From: Archaeoglobaceae archaeon | GTDB taxonomy: Archaea; Halobacteriota; Archaeoglobi; Archaeoglobales; Archaeoglobaceae | Assembly (NCBI GenBank): GCA_015523335.1 | Contig: WAKM01000003.1 | Location: forward strand, 1 to 60,036 | Direction: 5' to 3' | DNA: 60,036 nucleotides | Part shown: piece by piece, positions 10,313 through 19,414 of the stretch | Layout of the letters: each line of letters opens with the position of its first letter | Numbering within the stretch: position 1 is the first letter of the stretch | Notes under the pieces: model-generated | The model's input: the letters and a program-made list of their open reading frames with translations, nothing else | What the model was told of the DNA's origin: nothing | The model's database searches: none | Position numbers and translations under genes: made by a program

Positions 10313-10473
10313 GCTCTCTCCTCCTTCAGGAGTTCTTCATCGTAGCCCAAAATTTCGTCGTCAACCAAATACTCCTTTCTGGTTATCTTGTCCCAAAAGC
10401 CGTAGACGAACATCACCACTACAGCAAGTATCGTCGGAACTATCAAAGTAGCCCAAGCTTCTGCGCTTAGCAT
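10309..10473 (-). CDS. Small single-helix membrane protein paired with PutP
   Basis: From ATG 10473 this gives 54 residues: one hydrophobic helix (LIVPTILAVVVMFVYGF) followed by a charged tail ending in DEELLKEERA. A longer frame exists upstream, but a TATA box at 10496-10504 lies about 25 bases before this ATG, which fits a leaderless start here. It ends inside the putP start (4-base overlap). The arrangement suggests an accessory subunit or stabiliser of the symporter; I recognise no named family. Confidence 0.65.
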   Translation of the reverse strand: MLSAEAWATLIVPTILAVVVMFVYGFWDKITRKEYLVDDEILGYDEELLKEERA

Positions 10474-10495
10474 GTTGCTGAAGCCAAGCGCTTGG

Positions 10496-10504
10496 TATAT
10501 ATTT
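10496..10504 (-). promoter_or_regulatory. TATA box for the small membrane protein and putP
   Basis: AAATATATA on the minus strand is centred about 27 bases before ATG 10473. This is the normal distance for a leaderless archaeal transcript. Confidence 0.55.
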
Positions 10505-10542
10505 CTTGTCAAAATCGATCGATCGTGGTTAATGTTCGTGCG

Positions 10543-10956
10543 ATGAAGCCTATATTTAAGCCCGAGAATCCGAGCACGTTCGTTCTGTATCCCTACTGGA
10601 TATTCCACATAAGATTGAGATTCAGGAGAATCGTCGGTAAGGACAGGATCGTGGACTACTTCGCTTATGTGGACTGCTACAGATGTTGCGTTGAGAGGGG
10701 TGACGGCTTCATAGATATAATCGAGATTGAGGCGGATGAAAGGCAGGTAATGGAATATCTCATAGGCTACGATGAAGCTAAGAGCAAGGCGATTGAGAGC
10801 GCTGTAATCTGGGGGAATTTCAGAGTTATATCTTGGTGGCTACCGAAAGCCGAGGTTATTAGGGAAGAAAAAGCCTACAAGATCTTCTGGATTTTCAGGC
10901 AAGATGAAAAAACGATGATAATGGACAGCCTAACCGGAGAGGTTTTCGAAGGCTAA
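10543..10956 (+). CDS. Uncharacterised protein with PepSY-like C-terminus
   Basis: The 137-residue reading begins at ATG 10543; the longer frame upstream runs into the divergent promoter of the symporter pair and is less likely. There is no signal peptide. The middle has two close cysteines (CYRCC). The C-terminal EEKAYKIFWIFRQDEK and MDSLTGEVFEG resemble the last strand and helix of PepSY-type domains, where an Asp-x-x-Thr-Gly-Glu motif is typical. No function can be assigned. It is divergent from the putP pair and 32 bases upstream of the FKBP gene. Confidence 0.6.
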   Translation: MKPIFKPENPSTFVLYPYWIFHIRLRFRRIVGKDRIVDYFAYVDCYRCCVERGDGFIDIIEIEADERQVMEYLIGYDEAKSKAIESAVIWGNFRVISWWLPKAEVIREEKAYKIFWIFRQDEKTMIMDSLTGEVFEG

Positions 10957-10988
10957 GCTTTTTATAACCCCTCCAAGTCCATTGCTCT

Positions 10989-11765
10989 ATGTCCATTGCT
11001 AAGGGTGACATCATAAGGATCAGCTATACCGCTAAGCTCGAAGACGGAACGGTAATCGACACTACCGATGAGAAAATTGCGAAGGAGTTCGGGATATACA
11101 ACGAGGACTACCGCTACGGAGACGTTTACGTCATAGTAGGCGAGGGGAACGTCGTAAAGGGGTTCGATGAAGATTTTGAGGGCAAGGATGTAGGATATAA
11201 AGGAGAAGTCGTCGTTCCACCGGAGAAGGGCTTTGGAGAATACGATCCAGAGAAGGTGGACACCATCAGCATAGCAAGGCTTAAGGAGAAGCCGAGAGTT
11301 GGAGACAGGGTGAAGGTTGGGGATAAGATAGGAGTTGTCAAGAGGATCATCGGAAGAAGGGCTGTTGTGGACTTCAACCATCCTCTCGCCGGAAAAACGC
11401 TGATATTCGAATACGAGATCAAGGAGAAGGTCGAAGATACAGCTGGCAAGATCAAGGCCATATTCATGATATACACTGGCAGAGAGGTCGATGTGAAAGT
11501 AGAAGGAAAGAAAGCCATCGTAGAAGTTCCGAGAGACTTCCACTTCATGCCATACGCTCCGCTTGCGAAAGTTTCGGCTTTGAACAGGATATTCAAGTAT
11601 CTGGACATAGACGAAGTTGAGATCGTTGAAAGGCACAAGAAGGAAGAGGTTCCGAGGTTCGATGATGTCGTGAAGGAGAAGAGAGCGGAAGGAGAAACTG
11701 AGCAAGCGGAACAGAGTGAAGAGGTAGAATCAAAGGCTGAAGCAGAAAAGGTCGAGCAAGGTTAA
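10989..11765 (+). CDS. FKBP-type peptidyl-prolyl isomerase (SlyD-like)
   Basis: The 258-residue protein has an FKBP domain split by an insert-in-flap chaperone domain, as in archaeal and SlyD-type FKBPs. Recognisable parts are ISYTAKLEDGTVID at the start, VVKGFDEDFEGKDVG, PPEKGFGEYDP, and FNHPLAGKTLIFE after the insert. A C-terminal extension of about 100 residues ends in a Glu-rich tail. It catalyses prolyl isomerisation and assists folding in the cytoplasm. The start follows an AT-rich stretch with a probable TATA box at 10960-10968 (TTTTTATAA). Confidence 0.92.
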   Translation: MSIAKGDIIRISYTAKLEDGTVIDTTDEKIAKEFGIYNEDYRYGDVYVIVGEGNVVKGFDEDFEGKDVGYKGEVVVPPEKGFGEYDPEKVDTISIARLKEKPRVGDRVKVGDKIGVVKRIIGRRAVVDFNHPLAGKTLIFEYEIKEKVEDTAGKIKAIFMIYTGREVDVKVEGKKAIVEVPRDFHFMPYAPLAKVSALNRIFKYLDIDEVEIVERHKKEEVPRFDDVVKEKRAEGETEQAEQSEEVESKAEAEKVEQG

Positions 11766-11797
11766 ATTTTTTATTTTATCGGCGTGTTAAAGCGATT

Positions 11798-13222
11798 ATG
11801 AAGGTTCTCGTTGTCGATGCCGGCGGAAGGGGTAACGCCATAGCTCACGCTTTTTCGAGAAGCGAGAGGGTTAGAAAGGTTTACGTAGCTCCGGGCAATG
11901 CTGGGAGCGAGTTCTTTCCGAAATGCGGGCACGTTTCCGAAGTTCCGTCCATAAGGGCTATAGATGAAATAGTTAGGTTTGCAAAGAAGAGTGATGTGGA
12001 TTTGGTTTACATCGGCCCTGAGGAGCCTTTAAGCTTGGGACTAGTGGATAGACTTGAGGAGGAAGGAATTCCAGCAGTTGGGCCGAAGCAGGAGGCGACG
12101 ATCCTTGAGGCGAGCAAGTGCTGGTGTAAGGATTTTCTGAGGAAAATAGGGGTTCCGATTCCGGAATACAGGAACTTCGACGATCCGGAGGAGGCTAAGG
12201 AGTTCGTCAGAGAATGGTATGAAAGCGGAAGGGGAAACGTTGTAGTTAAAGCCGACGGATTGGCGGCTGGAAAGGGTGTTTTCGTCTGCGATAGCTTGGA
12301 TGAAGCTATCTTCGCCATAGACGAGATAATGGTTAGGAAGAGGTTCGGAAAAGCTGGAGATAGGATCGTAATTGAAGAGAGACTGTATGGTGTTGAAGTG
12401 GCTTTCACCGCCATAAGCGACGGAAAAACAGTAAAACCCTTTGGGCATGCTAAGGACTACAAAAGGGCTTTCGATCCCAATGATATCGAAGGGATGAGGG
12501 AGTTCTACATAGGATTCATGAGGAAGTTCATAACGAAAGCGGAAGCCGAGAGAATGTTTAAGGAAGGAAAGCTCATCAATCCGAACACCGGCGGAATGGG
12601 TGCCGTGAGTCCGCATCCGAAGGTTAGCGAGGAGATCGAGGCTAAGATAATGGAGACGGTTGTGGAGCCAGTAATAAAGAAGTTCAGGGAGATCGAAGGT
12701 AAGACTTTCAAGGGAGTGCTCTATCCGGTCATAATGCTGGTAGAGGAAGAAGGAGAAGTGATTCCAAAGGTGCTCGAAATAAACGTTAGAGACTGCGATC
12801 CCGGGGCTGAAGCTAAGCTTCCCCGCCTCGAAACCGATATGGCTGAAATAGCTTGGGCTGTTATAAACGGAGAGCTCGACAGCATCGATATCAGATTTAG
12901 CCCAGATTACTGCGTTGCAGTTTGCGCGGTAAGCGGAGCTCTGAGAGGAAGGGAAGGGTTAAAGCCGGGATATCCCTCTGACCACTACACGAGCCAGCCG
13001 ATAGAGGGGATCGAGGAGGCAATGAAGGAAGCTGTTATATATGCAAACGGAATCGCAAAGCCGAACGGTTACGTAACAACTGGCGGAAGGGTGCTTACGG
13101 TAGTTGGCAGAGGAAAGACGCTTGAAGAGGCAAGGGAAAGAGCTTATTCGGCTATATCCAAGATAAACTTTCCCGGAATGAGATACAGAAAGACGATAGG
13201 ACTACCGGACATCCCGGATTGA
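11798..13222 (+). CDS. purD: Phosphoribosylamine-glycine ligase
   Basis: This 474-residue ATP-grasp enzyme catalyses the second step of purine synthesis, making GAR from phosphoribosylamine and glycine. Visible family parts are VDAGGRGNAIAHAF at the N-terminus, VVKADGLAAGKGVFV in the ATP-grasp region, NTGGMGAVSPHP, and LEINVRDCDPGAE, which resembles the usual NxRxGDPE site. It lies 32 bases after the FKBP gene on the same strand, with its own AT-rich gap. Confidence 0.94.
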   Translation: MKVLVVDAGGRGNAIAHAFSRSERVRKVYVAPGNAGSEFFPKCGHVSEVPSIRAIDEIVRFAKKSDVDLVYIGPEEPLSLGLVDRLEEEGIPAVGPKQEATILEASKCWCKDFLRKIGVPIPEYRNFDDPEEAKEFVREWYESGRGNVVVKADGLAAGKGVFVCDSLDEAIFAIDEIMVRKRFGKAGDRIVIEERLYGVEVAFTAISDGKTVKPFGHAKDYKRAFDPNDIEGMREFYIGFMRKFITKAEAERMFKEGKLINPNTGGMGAVSPHPKVSEEIEAKIMETVVEPVIKKFREIEGKTFKGVLYPVIMLVEEEGEVIPKVLEINVRDCDPGAEAKLPRLETDMAEIAWAVINGELDSIDIRFSPDYCVAVCAVSGALRGREGLKPGYPSDHYTSQPIEGIEEAMKEAVIYANGIAKPNGYVTTGGRVLTVVGRGKTLEEARERAYSAISKINFPGMRYRKTIGLPDIPD

Positions 13223-13239
13223 TTTTTATTGTTTTTTAT

Positions 13240-14031
13240 TCATGCACATTGAGTAATCATCAAACCGATCACGAAACCCAAGATCGCTCCAGTATTCAAA
13301 AAAGGCAATCCGGCGTGGGGTCGGTTGAACTTCTCCGCAACTGTAACCAAAGCGACCATGCCTAAGATTCCACCCAGCAATGCTGTTAAAGCCGGGATCT
13401 TTAAAAATCCGATCGTCGGAGCTTTTACGAACGTTTGGGCTGAAACAACCAATATGTTCGGAATTACGACGTCTCCGACGCCCAAAAGCATCGGCTTGTC
13501 CTTTTTTGACGGGATTACGAAGAGCATGGGCAAACCCATCTTGATAACAGAATCGGCGAGGTCTATCATGTGTCCCGTCCTATACACCGACAGAGCGTCG
13601 TAGATCGCGAGTATCGCCAACAGGATTATCACGGGCAGAGGCTCAAGACTAATTCCGAACATCGAGGTAATTCCGGCCGCTAATAGCAAAGCCGAGGCGT
13701 TTATAACCATCCAATTCGGCTTTTTGATCAGTAAGGCAACAACGACAATCGCAACTACCAGTGACAGACCGCCTAAGAACGGAATCAGAACGTAATATAC
13801 CGAAACGAAGACCAGAAAATACATGAAAAATCGCAGAAACTTCTCACTTCTCTTAGCCATTATAAGAACGAAAGCTGTAAATACTAATATCAAGCCGAAA
13901 TATAGGAAGGAATTGGAAACATCCGATGGATTTTGGAAAACCCGCATTCCGCTTTCTTCATACTTCGGAATACACGAAACAGCTAAGAGTGCAGTAATCG
14001 CATAGAGTAAAATGAAGATCCATCTTCTCAT
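13240..14031 (-). CDS. Presenilin/signal-peptide-peptidase-like intramembrane aspartyl protease (A22)
   Basis: The 263-residue protein has about nine membrane segments. The two catalytic aspartates are in Y144-D145 (AIYDALSVY) and G184-x-G-D187 (LGVGDVVIPN). A third family element, RPHAGLPFLN near residue 237, occupies the place of the PAL motif. Such archaeal homologues of presenilin cleave within membrane helices; natural substrates are unknown. It overlaps the upstream PIN-ATPase gene by 4 bases, so the two are one transcript. Confidence 0.88.
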   Translation of the reverse strand: MRRWIFILLYAITALLAVSCIPKYEESGMRVFQNPSDVSNSFLYFGLILVFTAFVLIMAKRSEKFLRFFMYFLVFVSVYYVLIPFLGGLSLVVAIVVVALLIKKPNWMVINASALLLAAGITSMFGISLEPLPVIILLAILAIYDALSVYRTGHMIDLADSVIKMGLPMLFVIPSKKDKPMLLGVGDVVIPNILVVSAQTFVKAPTIGFLKIPALTALLGGILGMVALVTVAEKFNRPHAGLPFLNTGAILGFVIGLMITQCA

Positions 14032-15809
14032 GGTCTGTATCTGATGTATATCTTTTCACCCTTCATCAAAGCCAATCTCAGGGATTTTCCGGCTTCTTTG
14101 TCCTTCCTAACCTTAATTATCCCTTTTTTGCTGACCGCCGCCGTAAACAGATATTCATCTCCAGCGAAGACATCCACAGTCTGCCCCTCCAAGCCTTCCG
14201 CGTGGATTATGTAGTGCTTGCCAGACTCCTCGACCTGAACCTCCCTAAGCTCTCCAGCAAGCCTGAGGGGTTGAACGTCCAACTTCACCTTAAGCTCGTT
14301 CTCGATCCTCTTTATCCTCCTTCCCCTCTTACCCAAGAGGTGAGGAATCTCCTCTTCAGGCACCCTCACTATCGCCCTTTTATTGCTCAGAACCTCGACC
14401 TCGTATTCGGTAACATATCTGTTGATGACCTCTTCTATCATCTTTTTTACCGCATCCAACTCCTCCTGTTCTATCGGCATCACTACCACTTGTTCTCCGT
14501 AGGTGTAGATCTCATACTCAACCCTCTTCGTCTCGAAGTCGATCACCTCTATGACCGGTCTCGCAAGGTCTTCCTCCATCATACCGTATGGAACCTTCAC
14601 CGTGAAATTAAGCTCGTAAACTTTCTTGATCTTTCCAGCGTCGATGAATATGATGGTATCAACGACTTGCGGAATAACTCCCAATTCTACCCTCCCAATC
14701 ATCCTCTGAATAGCATCTATCGGTCTTGTAGCATGGGTGACTCCGATCATTCCGACTCCGGCTAAACGCATATCCGCGAAAACTTGGAAATCCGAAGTCC
14801 TCCTTAACTCGTCGTAGATCGTATAATCTGGTCTTACTAGCAAAAGAACGTCAGCTGTGAGGCTCATATCTCCTTCCAAAGGAGCATACTGGGTTATCTC
14901 GTCTCTGACCATCAGATCTCTCGGGCTTTCCATCGTCTTCACTATGTATCCGTTCTCCATCAGATAGTTCGCAACGCTCGCCGCAAACGTTGATTTTCCG
15001 GCTCCCGGCGGGCCGGCGATTAAAATACCCCTCTGCTTCTCTATAAATCTCCTCTTCAACTCTTCACTTATTCCGTATTCGTCCAACGTTACCTTCGCTA
15101 TGGGTCTAACGGCTGTGATTTCCATTCTGTCTGCGAAAGGTCTTTCCGCGATCGCTATCCTGAGATTCCTCAGCTGAACGACGGTCACGCCAGTCCTTTC
15201 GATCTCGATGCTACTGTCCTCATCCTGTCTTGCGGCTTCCAATATCTCGTGAGCTATCTGCTGTAATTCTTCAAGGGTCATCGGTTCGTCCCTTATCTTC
15301 ACGAGCTTTAGTTGTCCTATCTTACCCCGCTTCGCAAAAGGCGGAACACCCTCTCTTAGATGAACGCTTGCCGTGTCTGGAGTGAAGAACTGCATAATCT
15401 TCGTATCTTCTGGCTTTATCCTTTCCTGCGTTAGGAACATAGCTTTGATTCCCTTGGCAACCGCAACGTAATACTGAACTCTGTCGCTCGTAATTAGAAC
15501 GGCATCCTCCTCTTCCGCAATCCTTCTGATCATGTTGTCGATCTCTCCACTTCTCGCGAGTCTTATTTGCTCCAACGTAGGTCTTTCTCCCAAAAAGAGA
15601 ACGTCGAAACCCTTCTTCTCTGCAACCTCCCTTATTCTGCGAACCTCCTCAAGCCCCTGCAAGCCCGTCATCTTTCCAGCGTTGGCTTGAGCTTCCAATT
15701 CAGCCAAAGCCGGTTCGGGAATTATGATAGTTCCAGCTAACTCACCACTTTCAAGCATCTGCGAAACCCTTCCGTCGATCAGAACGCTCGTATCTACGAC
15801 GTATTTCAT
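14028..15809 (-). CDS. PIN-domain/PilT-like AAA ATPase with KH domain (PINA type)
   Basis: The 593-residue protein has an N-terminal PIN nuclease domain (VVDTSVLIDGR at residues 4-14). A secretion-type ATPase core follows, with the Walker A motif GPPGAGKST near residue 266, then a KH-like segment (HLLGKRGRRIKRIE) near 500. This architecture is archaeal; the Sulfolobus relative PINA forms hexamers and promotes Holliday-junction branch migration. The same function here is inferred by family. It is the first gene of a pair with the intramembrane protease. Confidence 0.9.
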   Translation of the reverse strand: MKYVVDTSVLIDGRVSQMLESGELAGTIIIPEPALAELEAQANAGKMTGLQGLEEVRRIREVAEKKGFDVLFLGERPTLEQIRLARSGEIDNMIRRIAEEEDAVLITSDRVQYYVAVAKGIKAMFLTQERIKPEDTKIMQFFTPDTASVHLREGVPPFAKRGKIGQLKLVKIRDEPMTLEELQQIAHEILEAARQDEDSSIEIERTGVTVVQLRNLRIAIAERPFADRMEITAVRPIAKVTLDEYGISEELKRRFIEKQRGILIAGPPGAGKSTFAASVANYLMENGYIVKTMESPRDLMVRDEITQYAPLEGDMSLTADVLLLVRPDYTIYDELRRTSDFQVFADMRLAGVGMIGVTHATRPIDAIQRMIGRVELGVIPQVVDTIIFIDAGKIKKVYELNFTVKVPYGMMEEDLARPVIEVIDFETKRVEYEIYTYGEQVVVMPIEQEELDAVKKMIEEVINRYVTEYEVEVLSNKRAIVRVPEEEIPHLLGKRGRRIKRIENELKVKLDVQPLRLAGELREVQVEESGKHYIIHAEGLEGQTVDVFAGDEYLFTAAVSKKGIIKVRKDKEAGKSLRLALMKGEKIYIRYRP

Positions 15810-15832
15810 CTCAATCTCACCAACTCACACAA

Positions 15833-18052
15833 CTATTTAAACGTTCTTATGAGCTTAACCCATCTCCTCGTCATTACCACTGTTTTCCTCGTTCTGGTAA
15901 CCACCTTCTCGGGGAACACTCCGAGCAAGAAGTTCTTAAGGAACGGCTGATTAGTTGCACCTATCAGAACGATATCGTAATTCTCAGATTCTTCTGCAAT
16001 TCTATCAACGACGTTTCGATCGATTAAGAACTTAGTGTCGACTTTGATCCCCTCAAGAGGTTCTAAAGTCTCCTTAAACGCTTTTTCAGCCCTTTTTCTC
16101 TCTTCCTCGCTCTTTCCGACGTAGAGCAGAGTTACGCTCGCGTTGGTCTGCTTTGCCAAATCCCTCGCAAGCTCCGCCGCCAAAACTGCATGGGGCCCTC
16201 CGGCTGTGGAGATCAATATCCTTTTTATCTCACTCCATGTCGGTTCGAATCTTACAACGGCTACATCGCACTTAGCTCTAAGGAGAACCGGATCTATGGT
16301 GCTTCCCAAGACGAAATCCTTTCTGAATGTCCTTCCCCTCCACCCCATTATGATCAGGTTGGGTTTCATCTCTTCAACGGTGTTGAGGATGGCTTCGGAA
16401 GTGCTGTGTCCTATCTTAATAACTCCGCCCGCCGGAACCTCCATACTTTTTATAAGCTTGCTCAGAAAGTCTTTGGCATTTTCAACGTATCTCATCGCTC
16501 CAGAAGGTGGAGTCTGATCCGGAATCGTTACAACGTTAAGCAGAATAATTCCACCGTTTCTCTCTTTTGCGATCAAGCTTGCAAGTCTTATGAGCTTGTC
16601 CGCATATCCCGGGTTGGCTATCGGAACGAGAATTCTAAATTTAACCTCTCTAATCGGCATCTCTTCGTAAACTGTCTTCGCTATTTCCTCAAGCTTTTCG
16701 ACCTTCTTCTTCTCGGAGTATGCGAAGTAAACGATGCATCCGACTAATATCCACAGAAACGCGGCACCGAAGACGATCGAACCCTGCTTGATTTCCCTGA
16801 TGAGGAAGTATCCTATCAGTATCTGCATGGATATAGCTATAAGCGGTAGATAGGGTATGAGCGGAGCCTTGAATGCTCTCTTTAAATCGGGTCTCCTGTA
16901 TCTCAAAACGATCACGACGAAGTTTACGAGCATGAAGATCGTCAGATACATTATGTCGGCCGCGGTAGCGACGACCTCTATCGGTGCAACCGAAAGAAAA
17001 ACGACAATTATATAGCTAAAGAAGATGGCGTAATAGGGGGTTCTGTTCTTTCTATGTATTCTCGAAAATATTCTTGGAAGGAATGCGTCCCTCCCCATCG
17101 CAAAAGCCATACGGGATGAGGAGTATATCGTGGCGTTCATGGCGCTGACTGTTGAAACCAAACCTCCAATTAGGATTAAAATCGAACCGAACGGCATTAT
17201 CTGGTTGGCTATTCTGATGAGTCCGAATTCAGCAAGCTTGCCGAGATACTTCCAGCTCGGAACATTGGTTTGAATGGCTCCGAGCGAGGCGAAAGCGACA
17301 AGCAGGTAGATCGTTACGACGATCCACAAAGATAGAATTATCGCTTTAGGTATGTTCTTCTCCGGATTCTTTACCTCTTCACCGCTCTGGACGATTATCT
17401 CGTAACCCTCGAAGGCTATATACGTCAAACCCATTGCGGCCAAAACTCCCGCAAAACCGTTGGGCATAAATGGAGTGAAAGCCTGAACCCAGTTCGGTCT
17501 TATCAGCGTTTTGTATATTCCGAATGCCGAGAAGGTGAGCAGTATCGCAACCTTCAAAGCGGTAACTATTCCTCCGACCCTTCCGCTCTCCTTAACACCG
17601 ATGTAGTTTACGTAGGTGAGAAACGTAACTATGGCAACCGAGGAGACCTTTGCAACCAAGCTTTGGGGAAGAGGAACGCCCATCATTCTGACGATAGCTT
17701 CCGATAGAAAAGCTCCAAAAGTTACGGCGTAAAGTGCACATGCTATGCTGTTTGCGGACCAGCTACACCACCCAGCCAAAAATCCGGCGAAGTCTCCCAA
17801 AGCCTCCTTAACCCAGACGTAGCTACCGCCCGCTTCCGGAACAGCTGAACCGAGTTCTGCATAGGATAAGCCCGTCAAAGTGGCTATGATGCCGTTCAGC
17901 AAGAAAGCCAGTAGAATTGCCGGTCCAGCGATGCCAGATGCTATTCCTATCAACGCGAAGATTCCAGCGCCGATCATTGCGGCGATTCCCAAAAGAGTTA
18001 TGTCGATCAGACCCAAGTCCCTGCTCAGACTGACCTTTATGGAATCCTGCAT
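15833..18052 (-). CDS. APC-family amino acid permease with two C-terminal universal stress domains
   Basis: The 739-residue protein starts with a 12-helix APC transporter core (LGIAAMIGAGIFALIGIASG near residue 20; SYAELGSAVPEAGGSYVWVK). About 260 cytoplasmic residues follow, forming two UspA-like domains (RILVPIANPGYADKLIRLA near 470 and RILISTAGGPHAVLAAELA near 600). USP domains bind nucleotides and may regulate transport. It is divergent from hypA across 61 bases. The transported substrate cannot be told from sequence. Confidence 0.9.
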   Translation of the reverse strand: MQDSIKVSLSRDLGLIDITLLGIAAMIGAGIFALIGIASGIAGPAILLAFLLNGIIATLTGLSYAELGSAVPEAGGSYVWVKEALGDFAGFLAGWCSWSANSIACALYAVTFGAFLSEAIVRMMGVPLPQSLVAKVSSVAIVTFLTYVNYIGVKESGRVGGIVTALKVAILLTFSAFGIYKTLIRPNWVQAFTPFMPNGFAGVLAAMGLTYIAFEGYEIIVQSGEEVKNPEKNIPKAIILSLWIVVTIYLLVAFASLGAIQTNVPSWKYLGKLAEFGLIRIANQIMPFGSILILIGGLVSTVSAMNATIYSSSRMAFAMGRDAFLPRIFSRIHRKNRTPYYAIFFSYIIVVFLSVAPIEVVATAADIMYLTIFMLVNFVVIVLRYRRPDLKRAFKAPLIPYLPLIAISMQILIGYFLIREIKQGSIVFGAAFLWILVGCIVYFAYSEKKKVEKLEEIAKTVYEEMPIREVKFRILVPIANPGYADKLIRLASLIAKERNGGIILLNVVTIPDQTPPSGAMRYVENAKDFLSKLIKSMEVPAGGVIKIGHSTSEAILNTVEEMKPNLIIMGWRGRTFRKDFVLGSTIDPVLLRAKCDVAVVRFEPTWSEIKRILISTAGGPHAVLAAELARDLAKQTNASVTLLYVGKSEEERKRAEKAFKETLEPLEGIKVDTKFLIDRNVVDRIAEESENYDIVLIGATNQPFLKNFLLGVFPEKVVTRTRKTVVMTRRWVKLIRTFK

Positions 18053-18113
18053 CCCTATGAGCTAAACTACTCGGCTTGAAAAACTTTATCTTGCTTCGGA
18101 CTGAAGTCGTTTA

Positions 18114-18449
18114 GTGCACGAACTGAGCTATGCCCAAGCGCTGCTGGATGAGGTTCTGAGACTCGCCGAGGAGAACGATGCAAAAAGGATTGTTAAAATA
18201 CATCTTCAAATCGGAGAACTGCTGTTGATCAATCCGGAACAACTCAAATTCTGCTTCTCCGCGATAAGCAAGGGAACGATAGCGGAGGATGCCGAACTTG
18301 TCATAGAATTTATTAAGCCGAAGATCGTTTGCACGGAATGCGGAAGGGAGTTCGATGAAGTCATCGGAATTTGCGATTGTGGAGGTATCGTTTCGATCGA
18401 AGGTGGGAAGGATTTTTTGCTTAAGAAAATTGAAATGGAGGTGGAATGA
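18114..18449 (+). CDS. hypA: Hydrogenase nickel chaperone HypA
   Basis: The 111-residue protein delivers nickel to NiFe hydrogenase together with HypB. The N-terminal Met-His-Glu that binds nickel is present. The zinc site is Cys73-x-x-Cys76 with Cys87-x-Cys89, so the second pair is CxC instead of the usual CxxC. The start is GTG at 18114; a TATA-like AACTTTATC about 26 bases upstream and no ribosome-binding site suggest a leaderless transcript. It overlaps hypB by 4 bases and heads a hypA-hypB-hypC operon. Confidence 0.93.
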   Translation: MHELSYAQALLDEVLRLAEENDAKRIVKIHLQIGELLLINPEQLKFCFSAISKGTIAEDAELVIEFIKPKIVCTECGREFDEVIGICDCGGIVSIEGGKDFLLKKIEMEVE

Positions 18450-19108
18450 TGCACAGGATTGAGGTCGATGCGGAGTATGACGTCCTCTCTCTCAATAAGA
18501 GATTGGCGAAGGAGAACCGTGAGTTTTTGAGTAAGCATGGAGTGATTGCGATAAACGTTATGGGTGCGATCGGTTCTGGCAAAACTCTGCTAATTGAGAA
18601 GACTATCGAAGCTTTGAAGGATGAAGTCAAGATAGGTGCGATCTTGGGTGATGTGATAGCGAAGGACGACTACGAAAGGGTTGCGAGGCATGGAGTGAAG
18701 GCTGAGCCGTTGAACACCGGAAAGGAGTGCCATTTGGATGCTCACCTCGTTCATCACGTTATCGAGAAGTTCGGAGATGTCGACGTTCTGTTCATAGAGA
18801 ACGTAGGTAATTTAATCTGCCCCGTAGATTTCGATTTGGGAGAGAACTACAGGGTTGTTATGGTGAGCGTTACGGAAGGAGATGATGTGGTAAAGAAGCA
18901 TCCTGAAATATTCAGGCTTGCGGACGTCATAATAGTAAACAAGGTCGCCTTAGCCGAAGCCGTCGGAGCGGATGTGGACAAGATGGTCGAAGATGCTAAG
19001 AGTTTGAATCCGAAGGCTAAGATTATTAAGATGGATCTGAAGAAGAATATAGGTTTTGAAGAGTGGCTGGAGTGGTTGAGATGTGCATTGCGATCCCGGG
19101 GAGAGTAG
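18446..19108 (+). CDS. hypB: Hydrogenase maturation GTPase HypB
   Basis: The 220-residue SIMIBI-class GTPase hydrolyses GTP to drive nickel insertion. The P-loop GAIGSGKT is at about residues 40-47. The KECHLDAHLVHH stretch carries the Cys/His metal site. FIENVGNLICPVDFDLGE and IIVNKVALAEA are the later G motifs. It lacks the N-terminal nickel-binding Cys or His-rich extension found in some bacteria. Two adjacent ATG codons (18446, 18449) are possible starts. It overlaps hypA by 4 bases and hypC by 28. Confidence 0.95.
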   Translation: MMHRIEVDAEYDVLSLNKRLAKENREFLSKHGVIAINVMGAIGSGKTLLIEKTIEALKDEVKIGAILGDVIAKDDYERVARHGVKAEPLNTGKECHLDAHLVHHVIEKFGDVDVLFIENVGNLICPVDFDLGENYRVVMVSVTEGDDVVKKHPEIFRLADVIIVNKVALAEAVGADVDKMVEDAKSLNPKAKIIKMDLKKNIGFEEWLEWLRCALRSRGE

Positions 19109-19296
19109 AAAAGGTGGAGTATCCATACGCGATAGTGGACTTCAAGGGAACGAAGAGGAAGGTAAGGATAGACTTGATTGAGGACGTAAGGGAGGGAGAC
19201 TACGTTTTGGTTCATGTAGGCTTCGCCATTCAGAAGGTGGAGAAAAGCGAAGCCGAGAACATAGCCGAGCTACTTGAAGAGGTCTTCGGTGTCTAA
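19081..19296 (+). CDS. hypC: Hydrogenase assembly chaperone HypC
   Basis: From ATG 19081 the product is 71 residues and begins Met-Cys-Ile-Ala-Ile-Pro-Gly, the defining HypC N-terminus, in which Cys2 carries the Fe(CN)2CO group with HypD. This decides the start over an in-frame upstream codon at 19063. The gene overlaps the end of hypB by 28 bases. hypD, hypE and hypF are not in this window. Confidence 0.94.
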   Translation: MCIAIPGRVEKVEYPYAIVDFKGTKRKVRIDLIEDVREGDYVLVHVGFAIQKVEKSEAENIAELLEEVFGV

Positions 19297-19414
19297 TTAG
19301 TTGCCTCCTTTTTTATAGCTTAATTATTTTCAATGCCGAATAGAATGAAGCTGAGGGCATGAACGAAACGTTCGATGAGCTAAGCTTTTATTTCTTTCCG
19401 TTCAACTCCATTCA

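Noticed and set aside
19337-19386. Hairpin GAACG-AAA-CGTTC and ATGA/CTGA pieces before the Get3-like gene
   Set aside because: Boxes are too close together for a guide RNA; the hairpin has only five pairs and sits just upstream of the TATA box.
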